Made by a program: the position numbers and the translations under genes | The notes under the pieces: generated by a model | Told to the model about the DNA's origin: nothing | The model's database searches: none | The model's input: only the letters and a program-made list of their open reading frames with translations | Assembly: GCA_039000515.1 (NCBI GenBank) | Contig: JBCFYV010000001.1 | Span: 63,836,621 to 63,900,620, forward strand | Reading direction: 5' to 3' | DNA: 64,000 nucleotides | Source: Timema cristinae | Taxonomy: Eukaryota; Arthropoda; Insecta; Phasmatodea; Timematidae | In this document: positions 1 to 11,201 of the stretch, piece after piece | Layout: the number at the start of each line of letters is the position of its first letter | Numbering within the stretch: position 1 is the first letter of the stretch

Positions 1-1376
1 ACAACATTTTCTCCAAGTAGACGACCGGAGGTTTCACACATTTACCTTCCGAATCGACTATTATGTATGCAAATCCTGATGGCGTGTGCTTCGTCATTTT
101 AGTAGTTGATGAGTGATCAGGGTTAGGTGCACACCCTGATATTTTAATATTAAAACACTCAAAATCTGCATAGATCACATACGGGATTTTTAGCATATGT
201 TTATATGTTGAAAATTTCAATATTTTATCCTCTTCCTTGGGCATCTGTATCTTCTGAGCATCGAAATCAGTCACCTCTCACTATGCTCATCCCTGAGATT
301 TTCCTTGGAAAATCTATGCAAACAATATTTGCAAAAGTATGATTCACCATCGTGGCTGGTCAGTGAGCTTAGCAATCTGCTCAAGTTCTTGATAAGACAA
401 TAATGTACTCCATCCACATTGGAAAGAAACAGCAAATCCACGTGATTGTCACGACTAACCTTAGTTATTCTTAAAGGGAATATTTCCCCTTGGTAGCCGT
501 ACACATTAATAGATACATTATTTTGTTTTTCAAACTTGGTTATTTGTGATATTTGCACAGGATATTCAATACCCTCCATATTTAGTTTACCTTCCAATGA
601 TATATACTTACTCACTCGATTAGCATCCTTTTCAGCTGGGTATAGAAATGCTAGCACAGACCAAATAAAACATTTACTGTTAGCATTTCTTATATTAATT
701 AGAGCATGCTTATTTATCAACTCTTCTGGTAATGAAATATAGCTGGAAGCAGCCAAAGGAACATATTTAGCTAGTTTAAGCTCTAAGTATTTCACACTGT
801 CCTCAGACCAACCACTTCCTTTGTGGTGGAAAGAAGAAGCTGCTTCAATCATGTAAGTGCATCCTCAATCTGTGATTTTAATTCGTCAGGACTTAGAGTG
901 ACCATACACTTACTGCGAAAGTAAGGGGTGATTGTTTCATCTCCCTCCTCACCAACACGAGAGTAATCTACACAGGCAGATGTATACCATGTAAGATTAC
1001 CCATTACATTAAGTTGTTGGTCAAGCGTTGCTTCCAACTTCCTTTTAATTTCGTTAATAAAGGCTAAAAATAGCGAGGGAGAGAGCTTGATGATTTTGAC
1101 TGTACCATTCAAAGCTTCTGAAATACTGCAAGGGTCATAATCTTCATCATTATCGAGATTCTCAATAGATTCCTGCTCTCTTACGTTGGTATCAGCCCCC
1201 TGTGAAGTTGCAGTACAGTTCTTTAGTTTGTGTTGTAATATATTATCCCGCCATGAAAATATTTGATTGCATTTATCACACTCGAATGATTTCACCTCCC
1301 GACTATGTGAAGAATGTTTATAAGTAAAATATCTAGGAAAAATCATGGTGTTTATATAACTTTTATATAAATTCAA
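1..1376 (-). pseudogene. Polinton/Maverick-like protein-primed DNA polymerase B, N-terminal fragment
   Basis: Three consecutive minus-strand frames read as one family. Positions 1376-849 hold a zinc-finger-like motif (FECDKCNQIF then a His/Cys pair about 20 residues on). Positions 852-271 hold the block GSGW..YLEL, SSYISLP, NIRNAN..CFIWS and RVSKYISLEGKLN, ending in HYCLIKNLSRLL and a second Cys-x2-Cys finger. Positions 270-1 hold IPYVIYADFECF, which matches the ExoI (D-x-E) motif of family B DNA polymerases. This order is what I know from protein-primed polymerases of Polinton-like elements in arthropods and cnidarians. The frame changes at about 850 (stop and next ATG overlap as ATGA) and at about 271, so it is not intact. 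The polymerase palm domain would lie to the left of the window. The zinc-finger and exonuclease motifs are seen; the Polinton assignment is from family memory and could also fit a related adintovirus-like insertion. Confidence 0.65.
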
Positions 1377-1913
1377 GTTGAAACGCTTTAAATATCTAGA
1401 GATAGTGTGTTAATTAATTCCCTTAGCACAAATAAAATAATTAACCGATTTTTATATTTCCATCAAACATTAATAGATTTTTATAAAATATTATAAATGT
1501 CTCATATTAGGGTTTTGTAATGCCTCAAGGGCTATAATTTTTTATTTAATAAATTCACTAAAAATAATAATAGAAAGAGCTTCTATATTTCCGGCACTCC
1601 GTTGAAGTAATTAAATATTGAGTTACTATCACACATAAGAATATTTTATCAATACAGCAAGTTGTTAACACTTTCAATGTATACTATTATATATGTTTTG
1701 ATTTATCCAAAGCTATTATTTATGATTACTCCCTCATTGACACCTGGATACGGGAGTCGAACCAGGGACTTGTGACGCAACCATATATGGCTTGTATTTA
1801 TAATAATAATTAGCGTCTATCCCTCTAAACGGAGCAGAGGAGAAATACGCCAATCCTCAGTGAGAGAGTTAGGGCGACTGGAATATAACGCTAAATAGTT
1901 CGGGCTCGGGAGT

Positions 1914-1930
1914 CACACACACACACACAC
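1914..1930. repeat. (CA)n microsatellite
   Basis: Uninterrupted CA dinucleotide run of about 17 bp. Confidence 0.9.
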
Positions 1931-1996
1931 TTTCTTTTATTATTATATATTCCTGTTCTATTAATATAAATACGTGATTAGCCCTGCAGGGAAAAA

Positions 1997-2013
1997 AGAG
2001 AGAGAGAGAGAGA
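1997..2013. repeat. (AG)n microsatellite
   Basis: Uninterrupted AG dinucleotide run of about 17 bp, following a short poly-A. Confidence 0.9.
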
Positions 2014-2334
2014 AAACAAGATCTAATCTCGCCGAGCTACAGTCCCGTTTTTTATAGTAACAACTAGAAAAACCCCTAGCTCTAATTTCACTTATTCATA
2101 CGTCAAGACAGGTGCACAATTAATAATTACGATTTTTTTGTATCGGTTGCGCTTGCGCAATACAGATCTGTCCATAAGACCCTTTGTAGATCCCGTTATT
2201 TTATTAGTCGGCTCCTACCTAGTGATGGGAATGGGCGTACTGGCAACGGCTGGTACACTTTGGTTTAGCAAATACCATCGCGACATTAGCGGTGCTCGTA
2301 CGGACTTTCTAGGACTCTCAGCTAAGTAAACTAG

Positions 2335-3640
2335 AGGTGTTTTCCACTCTCCCTCTATGCAAATGCAGGCTCACTTCCTAATTCCTGATCTATTAGCGTA
2401 ATTAGTATAGCAGCCGCTTAAAACGCTAATTACAAAACCCGACTTCCTCCCATCTTTAGCAGTATAGTCTATTGCTAGAGTAGCAACTTAAACCGTGGGG
2501 TCATTCTTTATGTTAAGAACTTGCTGCTACGGGTTATAGATACAATTTAAATCCAAACAATTACCGATCTAGCTAGCGAATTGGATGGACGTCTCTGTTC
2601 GATGCTCTGTTCAGGCAACTGTGGGGTACACTTTGGCGTTGAATGAATCGCAAATGATGGTGCACAAGTGGTCACGCACATAATGAACAAGCATGGCTTA
2701 GTAAACGGTGGTGCAAACAGGCGGTGCCCAAACCTACCCTAACTCTACGCAGATGAAGGTACATTTTTCTATTCGTCAGTTTAAAATGAACACTATGGAA
2801 GATAATCAAAATTTATATGTTTAAAGCGATGTTCTACTTTTAGCAGACATCTTCGAATACTTCCGCTCTTTGTGTTTTGAGTACTTTTCCTCCCATCTTT
2901 AGCAGTCTAGTCTATTGTGAGAGTAGTGCCTTAAACCGTGTGGTCATTCTCAGGATTCGAACCCCCTCATGGCGACGAACAGGGTGTGTGTGTGCGTGCG
3001 TGTGCTTATGCGTGTGTGTGTGTGTGTAAATATTCCATAGTCGGTCTAGCAAATGCGGGTACCACATGGACTTTTTCTCACTCGCGCAAATGTCAGGTGC
3101 ATTGAGGTGTTGTTGCTCGCCCCGCAAGGCCCTATGCAAGTCCTGTTAGTCACCATAAATCTTCTAGCAACCGCTTAATTTGAATAGTTTGAGATAGTAC
3201 ATAGAATGTATCAGTCTGCTAGTAAATTATACATGTGAGATGATTTCACTCTAAACCTTTATTTGAAATAAGTCTCTTCTCTAAACCTTCCCTCCCGTAA
3301 ACACAATATAATATTTAGTTACAAAAGAATGTCTAGCTATTATGTTATGGTCAGATAAATAACTCGAGTGCTGAACAATAACGTTCATCCTTCCTCCACG
3401 CTGATGAAGGTACATTCGACCTTCTTTAGTCCTACACTATTAGTGTAAATAAACGAGGAGCCCTTTGCCGCTCTTTAACTACTAATATGATTTCTCATGC
3501 AAATCGTCACTTATTCCACTCTTGCCTGCTCCGGTGCTAGTTGATTATTTTACTATGAGATACTAATATTTACAAACACACATATAATTTGTTTTAAATT
3601 CAAATATTAGAACCGAACGGGTAGTAAGTTTTTAAAAGGG
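2335..3640. repeat. Cluster of rearranged SINE fragments
   Basis: Pieces of the tRNA-derived SINEs seen intact elsewhere are scattered here in both orientations. Positions 2337-2410 match the plus-strand SINE body (GTTTTCCACTCTCCCTC, CAAATGC, then ATTAGCGTAATTAGTA). Positions 2445-2510 and 2890-2945 match the tRNA-like head on the minus strand (CTAAAGATGGGAGG side). Positions 2950-2960 contain a minus-strand B box (GGTTCGAATCC). Positions 3609-3632 match the SINE 3' tail (ACCGAACGGGTAGTAAG). The order is scrambled, so these are separate insertions or rearranged copies. No gene is seen. Confidence 0.55.
2981..3029. repeat. (TG)n-rich microsatellite
   Basis: Imperfect GT run interrupted by CG dinucleotides; the minus-strand open frame across it (His/Thr repeats) is a by-product. 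Confidence 0.8.
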
Positions 3641-3738
3641 CCAGTTGAGCGTTGTACATTGAACATGACCCCTTTCAGCTAGTGTTCGAGCTTGAGTGAT
3701 AGTTAACGGTATTTCACAAGCAGGGCCTGATGCGACTC

Positions 3739-3767
3739 TGTGTATGTGTGTGTGTGTGTGTGTGTGT
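3739..3767. repeat. (GT)n microsatellite
   Basis: Nearly perfect GT dinucleotide run of about 29 bp. The flanking sequence to about 4150 has no coding signal; it holds two copies of AGCGCGAGGTTC about 80 bp apart (near 3978 and 4058). Confidence 0.85.
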
Positions 3768-4149
3768 CACTATCCCTGTCGATACAAGACAACGACTCCT
3801 CGATGTGTAGAGGTTAATGCCTGGTTCATCGCCCCCAGGATGAACAACCCCAGCTCTGGGGGGAGGGGGAAAGAATTCCCGTGTTCATGACCACCAGTCA
3901 GTGGAGGAAAGTGAAAGGGAGGGCTTGGTCATCAGATGTCAGGCTGCCTTTGGGAGGGAGATGTTTCTCAAATAATACAGCGCGAGGTTCATGCTGCTTG
4001 TTCCGGGACAGCCCATTGTGGTGGAAGAACCAATGTTCTTTCTAGGTCGGTCAGCCGTAGCGCGAGGTTCTAATAAACTACAGCGCCCTAATCGATGAAT
4101 AAAAAAACTCCAACACCTCAATCCTACCAATTAATTAACAATCATTAAT

Positions 4150-4390
4150 AATCAAGAACCAACATGACCAGGGTTGGTAGTCGAGGGGGGCTGTAGGGGA
4201 GGGGGGCAGAAGGGGAGGAGGGGGCGGGAGGGGTGAAGGAGCAGGAGGGGAGGGAGAACAGCGATCAGAGAAAAGGAGGGGGAAAAACAACAGCCAATCA
4301 AAGAGCAGGAGGAGGGGTCACGTGACCTGTCTCGACCAATCAGCGTCGGGGTCAAGTTGATTTCATCCGCCATCCTAGCTACTACACTTA
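4150..4390 (-). promoter_or_regulatory. Candidate GC-rich promoter (CCAAT boxes, E-box, YY1-like site)
   Basis: A short G/C-skewed block holds several known promoter motifs close together: CCAAT at 4294-4298 and 4336-4340, the palindromic E-box GTCACGTGAC at 4317-4326 (USF/MITF type), and TCCGCCATCCT at 4366-4376, the reverse of a YY1 core (AGGATGGCGGA). Read on the minus strand, the YY1-like site carries an ATG and lies upstream of the CCAAT boxes, so the direction of any transcription is uncertain. No downstream gene is visible. The motifs are seen; promoter function is inference. Confidence 0.3.
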
Positions 4391-4674
4391 CGAGGGGGGG
4401 GGGTTGTAGGGGAGGACGTAATCAGCACTTGGGAACAGGGACCCACAGGTTGAGCCACCTCGCCAAGCGTATGCAGGAGAAAGTGATCCTCCCTACACTG
4501 GGGCGTGGGACTGAGAAAGCCTGAGCTAAGCTACCAAAAACACAATTTCAGACACGATAAGAAATAAATAGCCGAGAGTGGGACGGATATTGTAAATTAA
4601 ATGTATCTACCCACCAACAATATTTATCTCACATTTATTCCTCATGCTCCATCGTTCCGTGGCCCAAAGGAATA
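4391..4674. other. Non-coding flank of the 87-bp array
   Basis: No coding region seen. A segment at about 4471-4503 (CAGGAGAAAGTG, CTCC, TACAC, GGG) resembles one at about 6047-6080 on the other side of the 87-bp array. The array may therefore lie inside an older duplicated unit. Confidence 0.35.
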
Positions 4675-5977
4675 AACTACATAGCAAAGTTATCTAGTCA
4701 CCATGGTCGCTCTATTTGACCAACTACACAACACACCCAACACCACCGGTCCCGCACATTACCCTACATAGCAAAGTTGCCTAGTCACCATGGTCGCTCT
4801 ATTTGACCAACTACACAACACACCCAAAACCACCGGTCCCGCACACTACCCTACATAGCAAAGTTGTCTAGTCACCATGGTCGCTCTATTTGACCAACTA
4901 CACAACACACCCAACACCACCGGTCCCGCATATTACTCTACATAGCAAAGTTGTCTAGTCACCATGGTCGCTCTATTTGACCAACTACACAACACACCCA
5001 ACACCACCGGTCCCGCACATTACTCTACATAGCAAAGTTGTCTAGTCACCATGGTCGCTCTATTTGACCAACTATACAACACACCCAACACCACCGGTCC
5101 CGCACATTACCCTAAATAGCAAAGTTATCTAGTCAACATGGTCGCTCTATTTGACCAACTACACAACACACCCAACACCACCGGTCCCGCATATTACTCT
5201 ACATAGCAAAGTTGTCTAGTCACCATGGTCGCTCTATTTGACCAACTACACAACACACCCAACACCACCGGTCCCGCACATTACCCTACATAGCAAAGTT
5301 ATCTAGTCACCATGGTCGCTCTATTTGACCAACTATACAACACACCCAACACCACCGGCCCCGCACATTACCCTAAATAGCAAAGTTATCTAGTCAACAT
5401 GGTCGCTCTATTTGACCAACTACACAACACACCCAACACCACCGGTCCCGCATATTACTCTACATAGCAAAGTTGTCTAGTCACCATGGTCGCTCTATTT
5501 GACCAACTACACAACACACCCAACACCACCGGTCCCGCACATTACCCTACATAGCAAAGTTATCTAGTCACCATGGTCGCTCTATTTGACCAACTACACA
5601 ACACACCCAACACCACCGGTCCCGCACATTACCCTACATATCAAAGTTATCTAGTCACCATGGTCGCTCTATTTGATCAACTACACAACACACCCAACAC
5701 CACCGGTCCCGCAAACTACCCTACATAGCAAAGTTGTCTAGTCACCATGGTCGCTCTATTTGACCAACTACACAACACACCCAACACCACCGGTCCCGCA
5801 CACTACCCTACATAGCAAAGTTATCTAGTCAACATGGTCGCTCTATTTGACCAACTACACAACACACCCAACACAACCGGTCTCACACATTACCCTACAT
5901 AGCAAAGTTGCCTAGTCACCATGGTCGCTCTATTTGACCAACTACACAACACACCCAACACCACCGGTCCCACACAT
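4675..5977 (+). repeat. 87-bp tandem repeat array (about 15 copies)
   Basis: The marker CACCATGGTCGCTC recurs at a strict 87-bp spacing: the ATG is at 4703, 4790, 4877, 4964 and so on to 5921, which gives 15 copies. Copies differ at only a few positions (for example AGTTGTC/AGTTATC, TCACC/TCAAC, CCGCACATT/CCGCATATT), so the array is young or homogenised. Each unit contains an ATG in good initiation context followed by 22 codons and a TAG. In the last copy the frame runs on into unique sequence to 6205. The array abuts the truncated end of the Gypsy element. Confidence 0.95.
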
Positions 5978-6123
5978 CCAAACGTCAACAATCTGAGTGA
6001 CTGCGTTCCCAAGACTCTTCACCAGGAGATACTAACATCGGACATCCAGGAGAAAGTAATTCTCCTTACACAGGGTGCGGTGAGAATCACTTCACGGGGT
6101 GCGGTGTGGATCAATGTCAAATC

Positions 6124-6611
6124 TTATGGGAGAAAGTGCACTGGAACTCTTATTTCACCCACTACTAACCTGTACGAGACCACGTTTTCTTTTCCTGGGA
6201 TATGAGTTATCGAGTACTTCAATACTTGTAGTTGGGCTATCCAGCGCGCTATTTTTCCTATTTGTTTCGGATGATTAATTAGCCAAGACACGGCGGGGTT
6301 GTCAGTTTGAAGTTCAAACTCTTTATGCTCTAAATACTGTCTGAACTTGCTTACACCGAAAATGATTGCTAACGCCTCCAGTTCGAATGTAGCGTAATTC
6401 TTTTCGTGGGTGTGTAACGTGCGGCTGGCGAAGGCTACTAGTTGTAATTCCCCTTCACTGCACTGGCTCAACACGGCTCCTAGGCCTGAAGATGACGCGT
6501 CTGTTTGTAGAATAAATGGCTTCTTAAAATCCGCCATTTTCGATAAAGGAGGGTGGGAAAGTTTAAATTTTAACTTTTCGAACGCTTCTTCGGCTCGCGG
6601 ACTCCACTGAA
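6124..6611 (-). pseudogene. Gypsy RNase H domain (truncated)
   Basis: The frame begins upstream with GVFQWSPRAEEAFEKLK and SKMADFKKPFILQTDASS, which is the RT-connection/RNase H start of Gypsy pol. It continues through GLGAVLSQ, YATFELEALAI, FELQTDNPAVSWL and ARWIAQLQVLKYSITHIPGKENVV. The acidic residues expected of RNase H (D in TDAS, E in ELEAL, D in TDN) are present. After ENVV the usual A-D-x-LSR motif is replaced by unrelated residues ending in a stop at 6124, so the element is cut off there. Integrase would normally follow. Confidence 0.8.
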
Positions 6612-7881
6612 ATACCCCTTTATTTTTCTTTATTTAGTAAAGTGGGAAGGCTACCGATGCAAGATTAGGTATGAATCTTCCATAAAAATTGATCATGCCT
6701 AAAAATCGGGTGAGTTTTCTTGTAGTGTTGGGCGTGGGAAACTCGCGCACCGCTCGTGCACGTTCGGGGTTCACCATCACACCTTTATGGGAAATACTCT
6801 ATTTCCGCTACCGCTACTCTTAATTTCTTTGGATTAACCGTAAGTCCGGCTTCCCTTAATCTTCTGAACACTTCTTTCAGATGTTTTTCATGTTCTTGGT
6901 AATTTTCAGAATATATTACTAAGTCGTCTAAATACGTAAATACGTACTTGAACTGAATGTCCCCGAATATGTTATTCATCAATCTACTAAGCGATTGAGC
7001 CCCATTACACATTCCAAAGGGCAGGAAATTAAATTTGAACAGTCCCACGGGCGTAACAAACGCCGTGTATGGATGGCTTGGATGACTCTGATAGAGGAAG
7101 TTGGTAGTAGGCTTTATTTAGATCCACCACCGTACATACCTTGGCCCTGCCAAGGTATTGAAAGGCCATTTCGATAGTTGGCAAGGGCTTCAAATTTCAC
7201 TTTGGCGTTCAATTTTCTATAATCTATGACTATCCGATTGTCCTTGTTTTCCTTCATTATAAGAAAAGTTGGGGATGTACAAGTTCTTTTAGAGGGTCTG
7301 ACAATTCCTTTCTTCATCAGATCGTGAACGTGGTGCCTAAGTACTTCCAACTTGCGTGGCGCATAGTGGTACGGTTTAGAATTCACCGGGACGTTGTCGA
7401 GGAGTTCAATGTCCAAGGTTAGCATGTTAGTTCTTCCTATTCTTTCACTTATTACGTCAGAATATTCACTCAATACCTTATCAAAATGTCTCGAGGATTC
7501 AATCTCCACCGCTATCGTTACTTCTCCTCGGTTAGGTATGGGTGCTAATTTAAACTTAAATTTGTTATTGAATTCAAAAATCACATTATTGTTAGGAAAA
7601 TCTATTTTCATACCAGTGCGACTAATAAAGTCATTTCCTAATATAACTGGTGTCACTAAGGATGACACAATCAGAAACCAAATAGGCCACACCCATCTTC
7701 CTATTTTGACGCTTATGTTCACCCTTTGTTTTACATTTAGTGTTCTAGTGTCCGCCATGACACATAGTACGTCACATGGTGTCGGCCCTTTGAGTTTTTT
7801 TCCTAGGCTCTCATAGAACTCTTTAGACATAATATTGTTAACTGAGTCTGTATCGAGAAGAGCAATAATGGTTTTTGACAT
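6612..7881 (-). pseudogene. Gypsy aspartic protease and reverse transcriptase (frameshifted)
   Basis: The frame from 7881 starts with MSKTIIALLDTDSVNNIM, the retropepsin-like active-site segment, followed by TPVILGNDFI, the second conserved segment. RT follows: NSKPYHYAPRKLEV, KKGIVRPSKRTCTSP, DNRIVIDYRKLN, then motif A (VVDLNKAYYQLPLSE, about 7100-7150) in a shifted frame. VGLFKFNFLPFGMCNGAQ and motif C, TYLDDLVIYS, lie at 7048-6785. A further shift and an in-frame TAA near 6637 separate this from RNase H. The protease motif is DTD instead of DTG (codon 7848-7846), and the RT frame is broken at least twice, so no functional product is expected. Confidence 0.82.
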
Positions 7882-7956
7882 ACTTTTATAGTCACCCCCC
7901 CTTTAGAGTGCCCCAGTGGTCAAGGTTCACGGGTTGGTTGTTTGGACCACGCCTAC

Positions 7957-9345
7957 TTAAAAATGTGGCCTCTTTCCAGGCTCCTTACCCCTCGTGTTTC
8001 TATTAGGGCAGTCATGGATTAAATGTGTAGTCGCGAAACAATTAAAACATTTTCGTGTGATTGACGAGGGGTTGTTTCCTCTATTGTAGTTAATTTTTGA
8101 GTCGAAGGAGGAAGTTTCCCTTCTGGCACTTCGCGAAAAGGCCCCTACTCCAAGGTCTTGTCGGCTTTCCTGGTTAACATATAAGCTGTAACTGTCGTTC
8201 CCTTGTTGGTTACTTTTAAGTTTTTTTTTGTTCCCAAACGTTATTTCGTAATTTCTAATCTCTTGTTGGGCCAGCTCGAACTGCGCGGCTTCCTTCACTA
8301 GCTGAGGGACGGACTGTATTCTGTTCCTAGTTAAATTTATTTTAATATTGGCTCTTAAGTTTCGAAAGATACGGCTCAGTTCCTGTTCTTGCGTCAACCC
8401 CCCGTGCCTTCTAATAAGTGTTTGTAATTCAGTTACGTACTCCTCTACTGATTCCGCGGGTTTTTGTATCCGACCCTGAATATCCTCTTCTATTAACTCA
8501 TGATAGCTAGTTTAAAAAAACTAACTTTGAAGGAATTCGAAAATTGTTCCCAATCGCTCCAGTTACGTTGATTGTTTCTTAACCACCATAACCTACGTCC
8601 TTAAAAAATTTCGGGTCGTGCTTGCAATAACTCCATATCTGTTAAGTGGTAAACTGTTTTAAGTTCATTTACCCTTTCTAAACAATCCACTGGGTCCGAC
8701 TCCTACCCAAAATGTACCCTCCATTTTCTCACTATACTCAAAATAGTTAAAAGTCTTGTCTTAACAAAATTTGGTGATGCCGTTTGAATGGGGTCACTTA
8801 TAGTTATTCCACTAATATTAGGGGTATCTTTGATGTTTGTTGACTTTTCGTTTAAAACAAGGGACTCCCCTTCGGGACGTCCTGGTAACTCTTCTTCTAT
8901 TCCTGCCAGCGTGGGATCTCTATCATGAATTTTAACTGACTTTCCTCCTACTCTTGTTCTAAGTCGCTCCCTTAGTTTTAAACATGTCTCTTTGACTTCT
9001 AGTAATCTTGCTTCATCTATGGTCGCTCTTTCTAGCCTTGATGACAGATGTAATAACGAGGTATGGTATTTCTTTAATTGACTAGGGTTGAACTCTGTCT
9101 TATCGGTTATGCCTTTCTGTAAGTTATTTAACTTAAGTTCGACAATCGGGACTTCTTCTGATAGCGGTGGAATTAAGGAGGCTTTCACTCTCGAGGAATT
9201 TGTGTCTCTTTCCTTATATAATAGCTGAATGAGTTGTCTACGTAACTCCTCAACCGTATCTAACGGGGCTTCTCCACGAATATTAACTTCGTCTTGAAGT
9301 TCGTCTCTAACAACCTATGTGGGTCTAAATCCATGATGACCATTA
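7957..9345 (-). pseudogene. Gypsy gag (nucleocapsid knuckle present, frames broken)
   Basis: Gag sequence extends from a start near 9345 (minus strand, MDLDPHRLL then RDELQDEVNIRG after a frame shift) through the 161-codon frame 9188-8703. It passes through a capsid-like region (NWSDWEQF, SVEEYVTELQTLIRRHGGL) and ends at 7957. A CCHC zinc knuckle, CFNCFATTHLIHDC (C-x2-C-x4-H-x4-C), lies at about 8049-8008, as expected for an RNA-binding nucleocapsid. At least two stops or shifts fall between 8400 and 8700. The protease frame starts about 75 bp downstream of the gag end in another frame. Confidence 0.75.
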
Positions 9346-9856
9346 GTACTTACAATTTGGTTAAAGTATACCCTACTGTTCAATTGTACTGTAATATTGT
9401 TTTCCTGGTTTGCATCTCCTTCTTTAGTACAATAATTAACTTTGTATCTTTAATTGGCACCCACTTCTCTCCTTTAAATATTACTAATGCTCTAGTACTA
9501 TCCGGCATTGACTGTACCCAAAAGAAGAGGTTTTCTATTTTCAAAATTAGCAATAAATAGACCATGAACACCCGACATCAGAAACAGCGTCAAACGAAGC
9601 CTATACTCTTGGTCGGACCTTGTTTCCCTTTTATACTTCCTAATGGCTAGTGGTTTCGGAGTTAGTTTGCATACCCCTTATCTAACCCAATAAATATGAA
9701 TTATTAACTCGAACAACCATTGGCTTCAGTAATTAGTTGCGACTATTTGGTGGCACATATATTAATACATGTTATTGACTTTCCAATACATTAGAAACAC
9801 AAATTGTTTTAGACCTGTCCTTATTTAATATTTATGTTACTTCTTAGACTACCCAT

Positions 9857-9910
<54 letters not shown>

Positions 9911-10932
9911 TATTTTTTGCACTTTAGTTTAGCAAATATATTCCTGGTGAGTTTGAGTTTGTTATTGACACAACCTGACGCTTTGGACGTATAGTTTATT
10001 CACTTGCTTTCTCGCTTAACATTATGTGACTTCATAGTGTTTTTAACTATTTTAAGAAAGAAGACTCTTTACATATTTTCTTTGCAAAAAATTAAATGAG
10101 ATGGGTTGCGCCCATCTACCAACTTTCCCCGAAATTGAAAGTATCCGCTTTGTACTAACACTAAACAACACATACCTTTTTACCCAAAATGATTGTTTGT
10201 CAAATCTGGGTTTTTGCACTTATTTGTCAAATGTTGTCGCCGACTGGTAGATTCCACAGGCCTCCCCCATTGTTGATCCGTTCGTGACTCCAGCATTGTA
10301 GTCCCCTGTCCGGCGGAGTTTCTCGAACCCTCGGGTGAACCATTCCAATCTCAATCCTTGTTGAGTTATGGACTGGGATGGGTCTAGAGACCGCCAAGGT
10401 TGATCCTACTGGCTCCGTAGTCTTGTTTTGGACTGTATTGCTGCAACTGATGATAGCGATATTAAGTCGTGCTGCCATCAAAGTTGGTGAGATGTCGTCA
10501 AATGGGCCCAGTTCACCTTCTGTTGATTAGGCCCGGTTCACTATTGTCGACTGGCTGGTTGTGTCTTGTTTGTATGAATTGGACGTTATCTATAACGTGT
10601 AGCGATGTTGTGTTATGTCGCTTTAACTCCTGCTTCTATTTGGTGTTGTTGGTCAACTCTGCTCTGCTACCATTGCGCTGTCCTCGTCCCTCTCCGTGGA
10701 TTTTGTTGGGTAGTAATCAGTAAAACGTTGGCGTGAAGTTAAATATAAGTTTTATTTCACCGATAAATCAAATACACTAATCTCGCGTGATGTGTTCTTT
10801 GGGCTGGATAGAGGTGGGGTGGCCTACTAGCCTACCCTCGCCAGGAGGCGTTCACTGTTCCGAGTCTCACGAGAGAGTCTCTTTCACTTTACTTCAAGCA
10901 AACACACTCTGAACAATCACATATGCTAGCGC
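9346..10932. other. Non-coding stretch, possible Gypsy leader/LTR remains
   Basis: No recognisable domain. The minus-strand open frame at 9571-9380 lies just upstream of gag, but I do not recognise it. A (TA)n run lies at 9861-9908. The sequence at 10227-10740 is GC-richer and may be LTR or other transposon material, but no terminal repeats could be paired. Confidence 0.3.
9861..9908. repeat. (TA)n microsatellite
   Basis: Uninterrupted AT dinucleotide run of about 48 bp. Confidence 0.95.
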
Positions 10933-10952
10933 TCCAGTTTTCTAAGCCCGCC

Positions 10953-11201
10953 TCGGTGGCGTAGTTGGCTAACGCGCTTGTCGTGTTGAACTCGACTGCT
11001 GAGGACGGGGAGATCGAGGTTCGAATCTCGGTCGGGTGAATTGGGGGTGTTTTTTCCTAAATGGTTTTCCACTCTCCCTCCACGCAAATGCGGGTTCACT
11101 TCCTCTAATTCAACCTTACCAATTCCTAATCCATTAGCGTAATTAGTACTTAAAGCGTATAACCCGAACGGGTAGTAAGACGCGGTGATAAATATTAAAT
11201 A
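10953..11201 (+). mobile_element. Full-length tRNA-derived SINE with 20-bp target-site duplication
   Basis: The head carries an A-box-like TGGCGTAGTTGG (10957-10968) and a B-box GGTTCGAATCT (11018-11028) at tRNA spacing. A non-tRNA body follows, then a 3' end containing CCCGAACGGGTAGTAAGACG and a short A/T-rich tail. The element is flanked by an exact 20-bp direct repeat, TCCAGTTTTCTAAGCCCGCC, at 10933-10952 and 11202-11221, the signature of target-primed insertion. It would be transcribed by RNA polymerase III and mobilised by a partner LINE. Confidence 0.92.

Larger units (their letters stand above)
1377..2334. other. AT-rich non-coding stretch with microsatellites
   Basis: No convincing coding region. 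A (CA)n run lies at 1914-1930 and an (AG)n run at 1997-2013. Around 1745-1775 the minus strand contains a tRNA B-box-like GGTTCGACTCC, suggesting a degraded tRNA-derived SINE. A 63-codon open frame at 2138-2329 has no recognisable domain and is not called a gene. Confidence 0.5.
6124..9345 (-). mobile_element. Truncated, degenerate Gypsy-type LTR retrotransposon
   Basis: On the minus strand the order is gag, aspartic protease, reverse transcriptase, RNase H, which is the Gypsy (Metaviridae) order. The element stops within or just after RNase H at about 6190, exactly where the 87-bp array flank begins, so integrase and the 3' LTR are absent. Several frameshifts and stops break every domain. 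No 5' LTR or primer-binding site could be assigned to the right of 9345. Confidence 0.85.

Noticed and set aside
2138..2329. 63-codon open frame with a hydrophobic stretch
   Set aside because: Surrounded by shuffled SINE pieces, with no homology or regulatory context.
5921..6205. 94-codon plus-strand frame with a strong start context as a gene
   Set aside because: The start belongs to the 87-bp repeat and the rest overlaps the array flank and antisense Gypsy RNase H; no domain seen.
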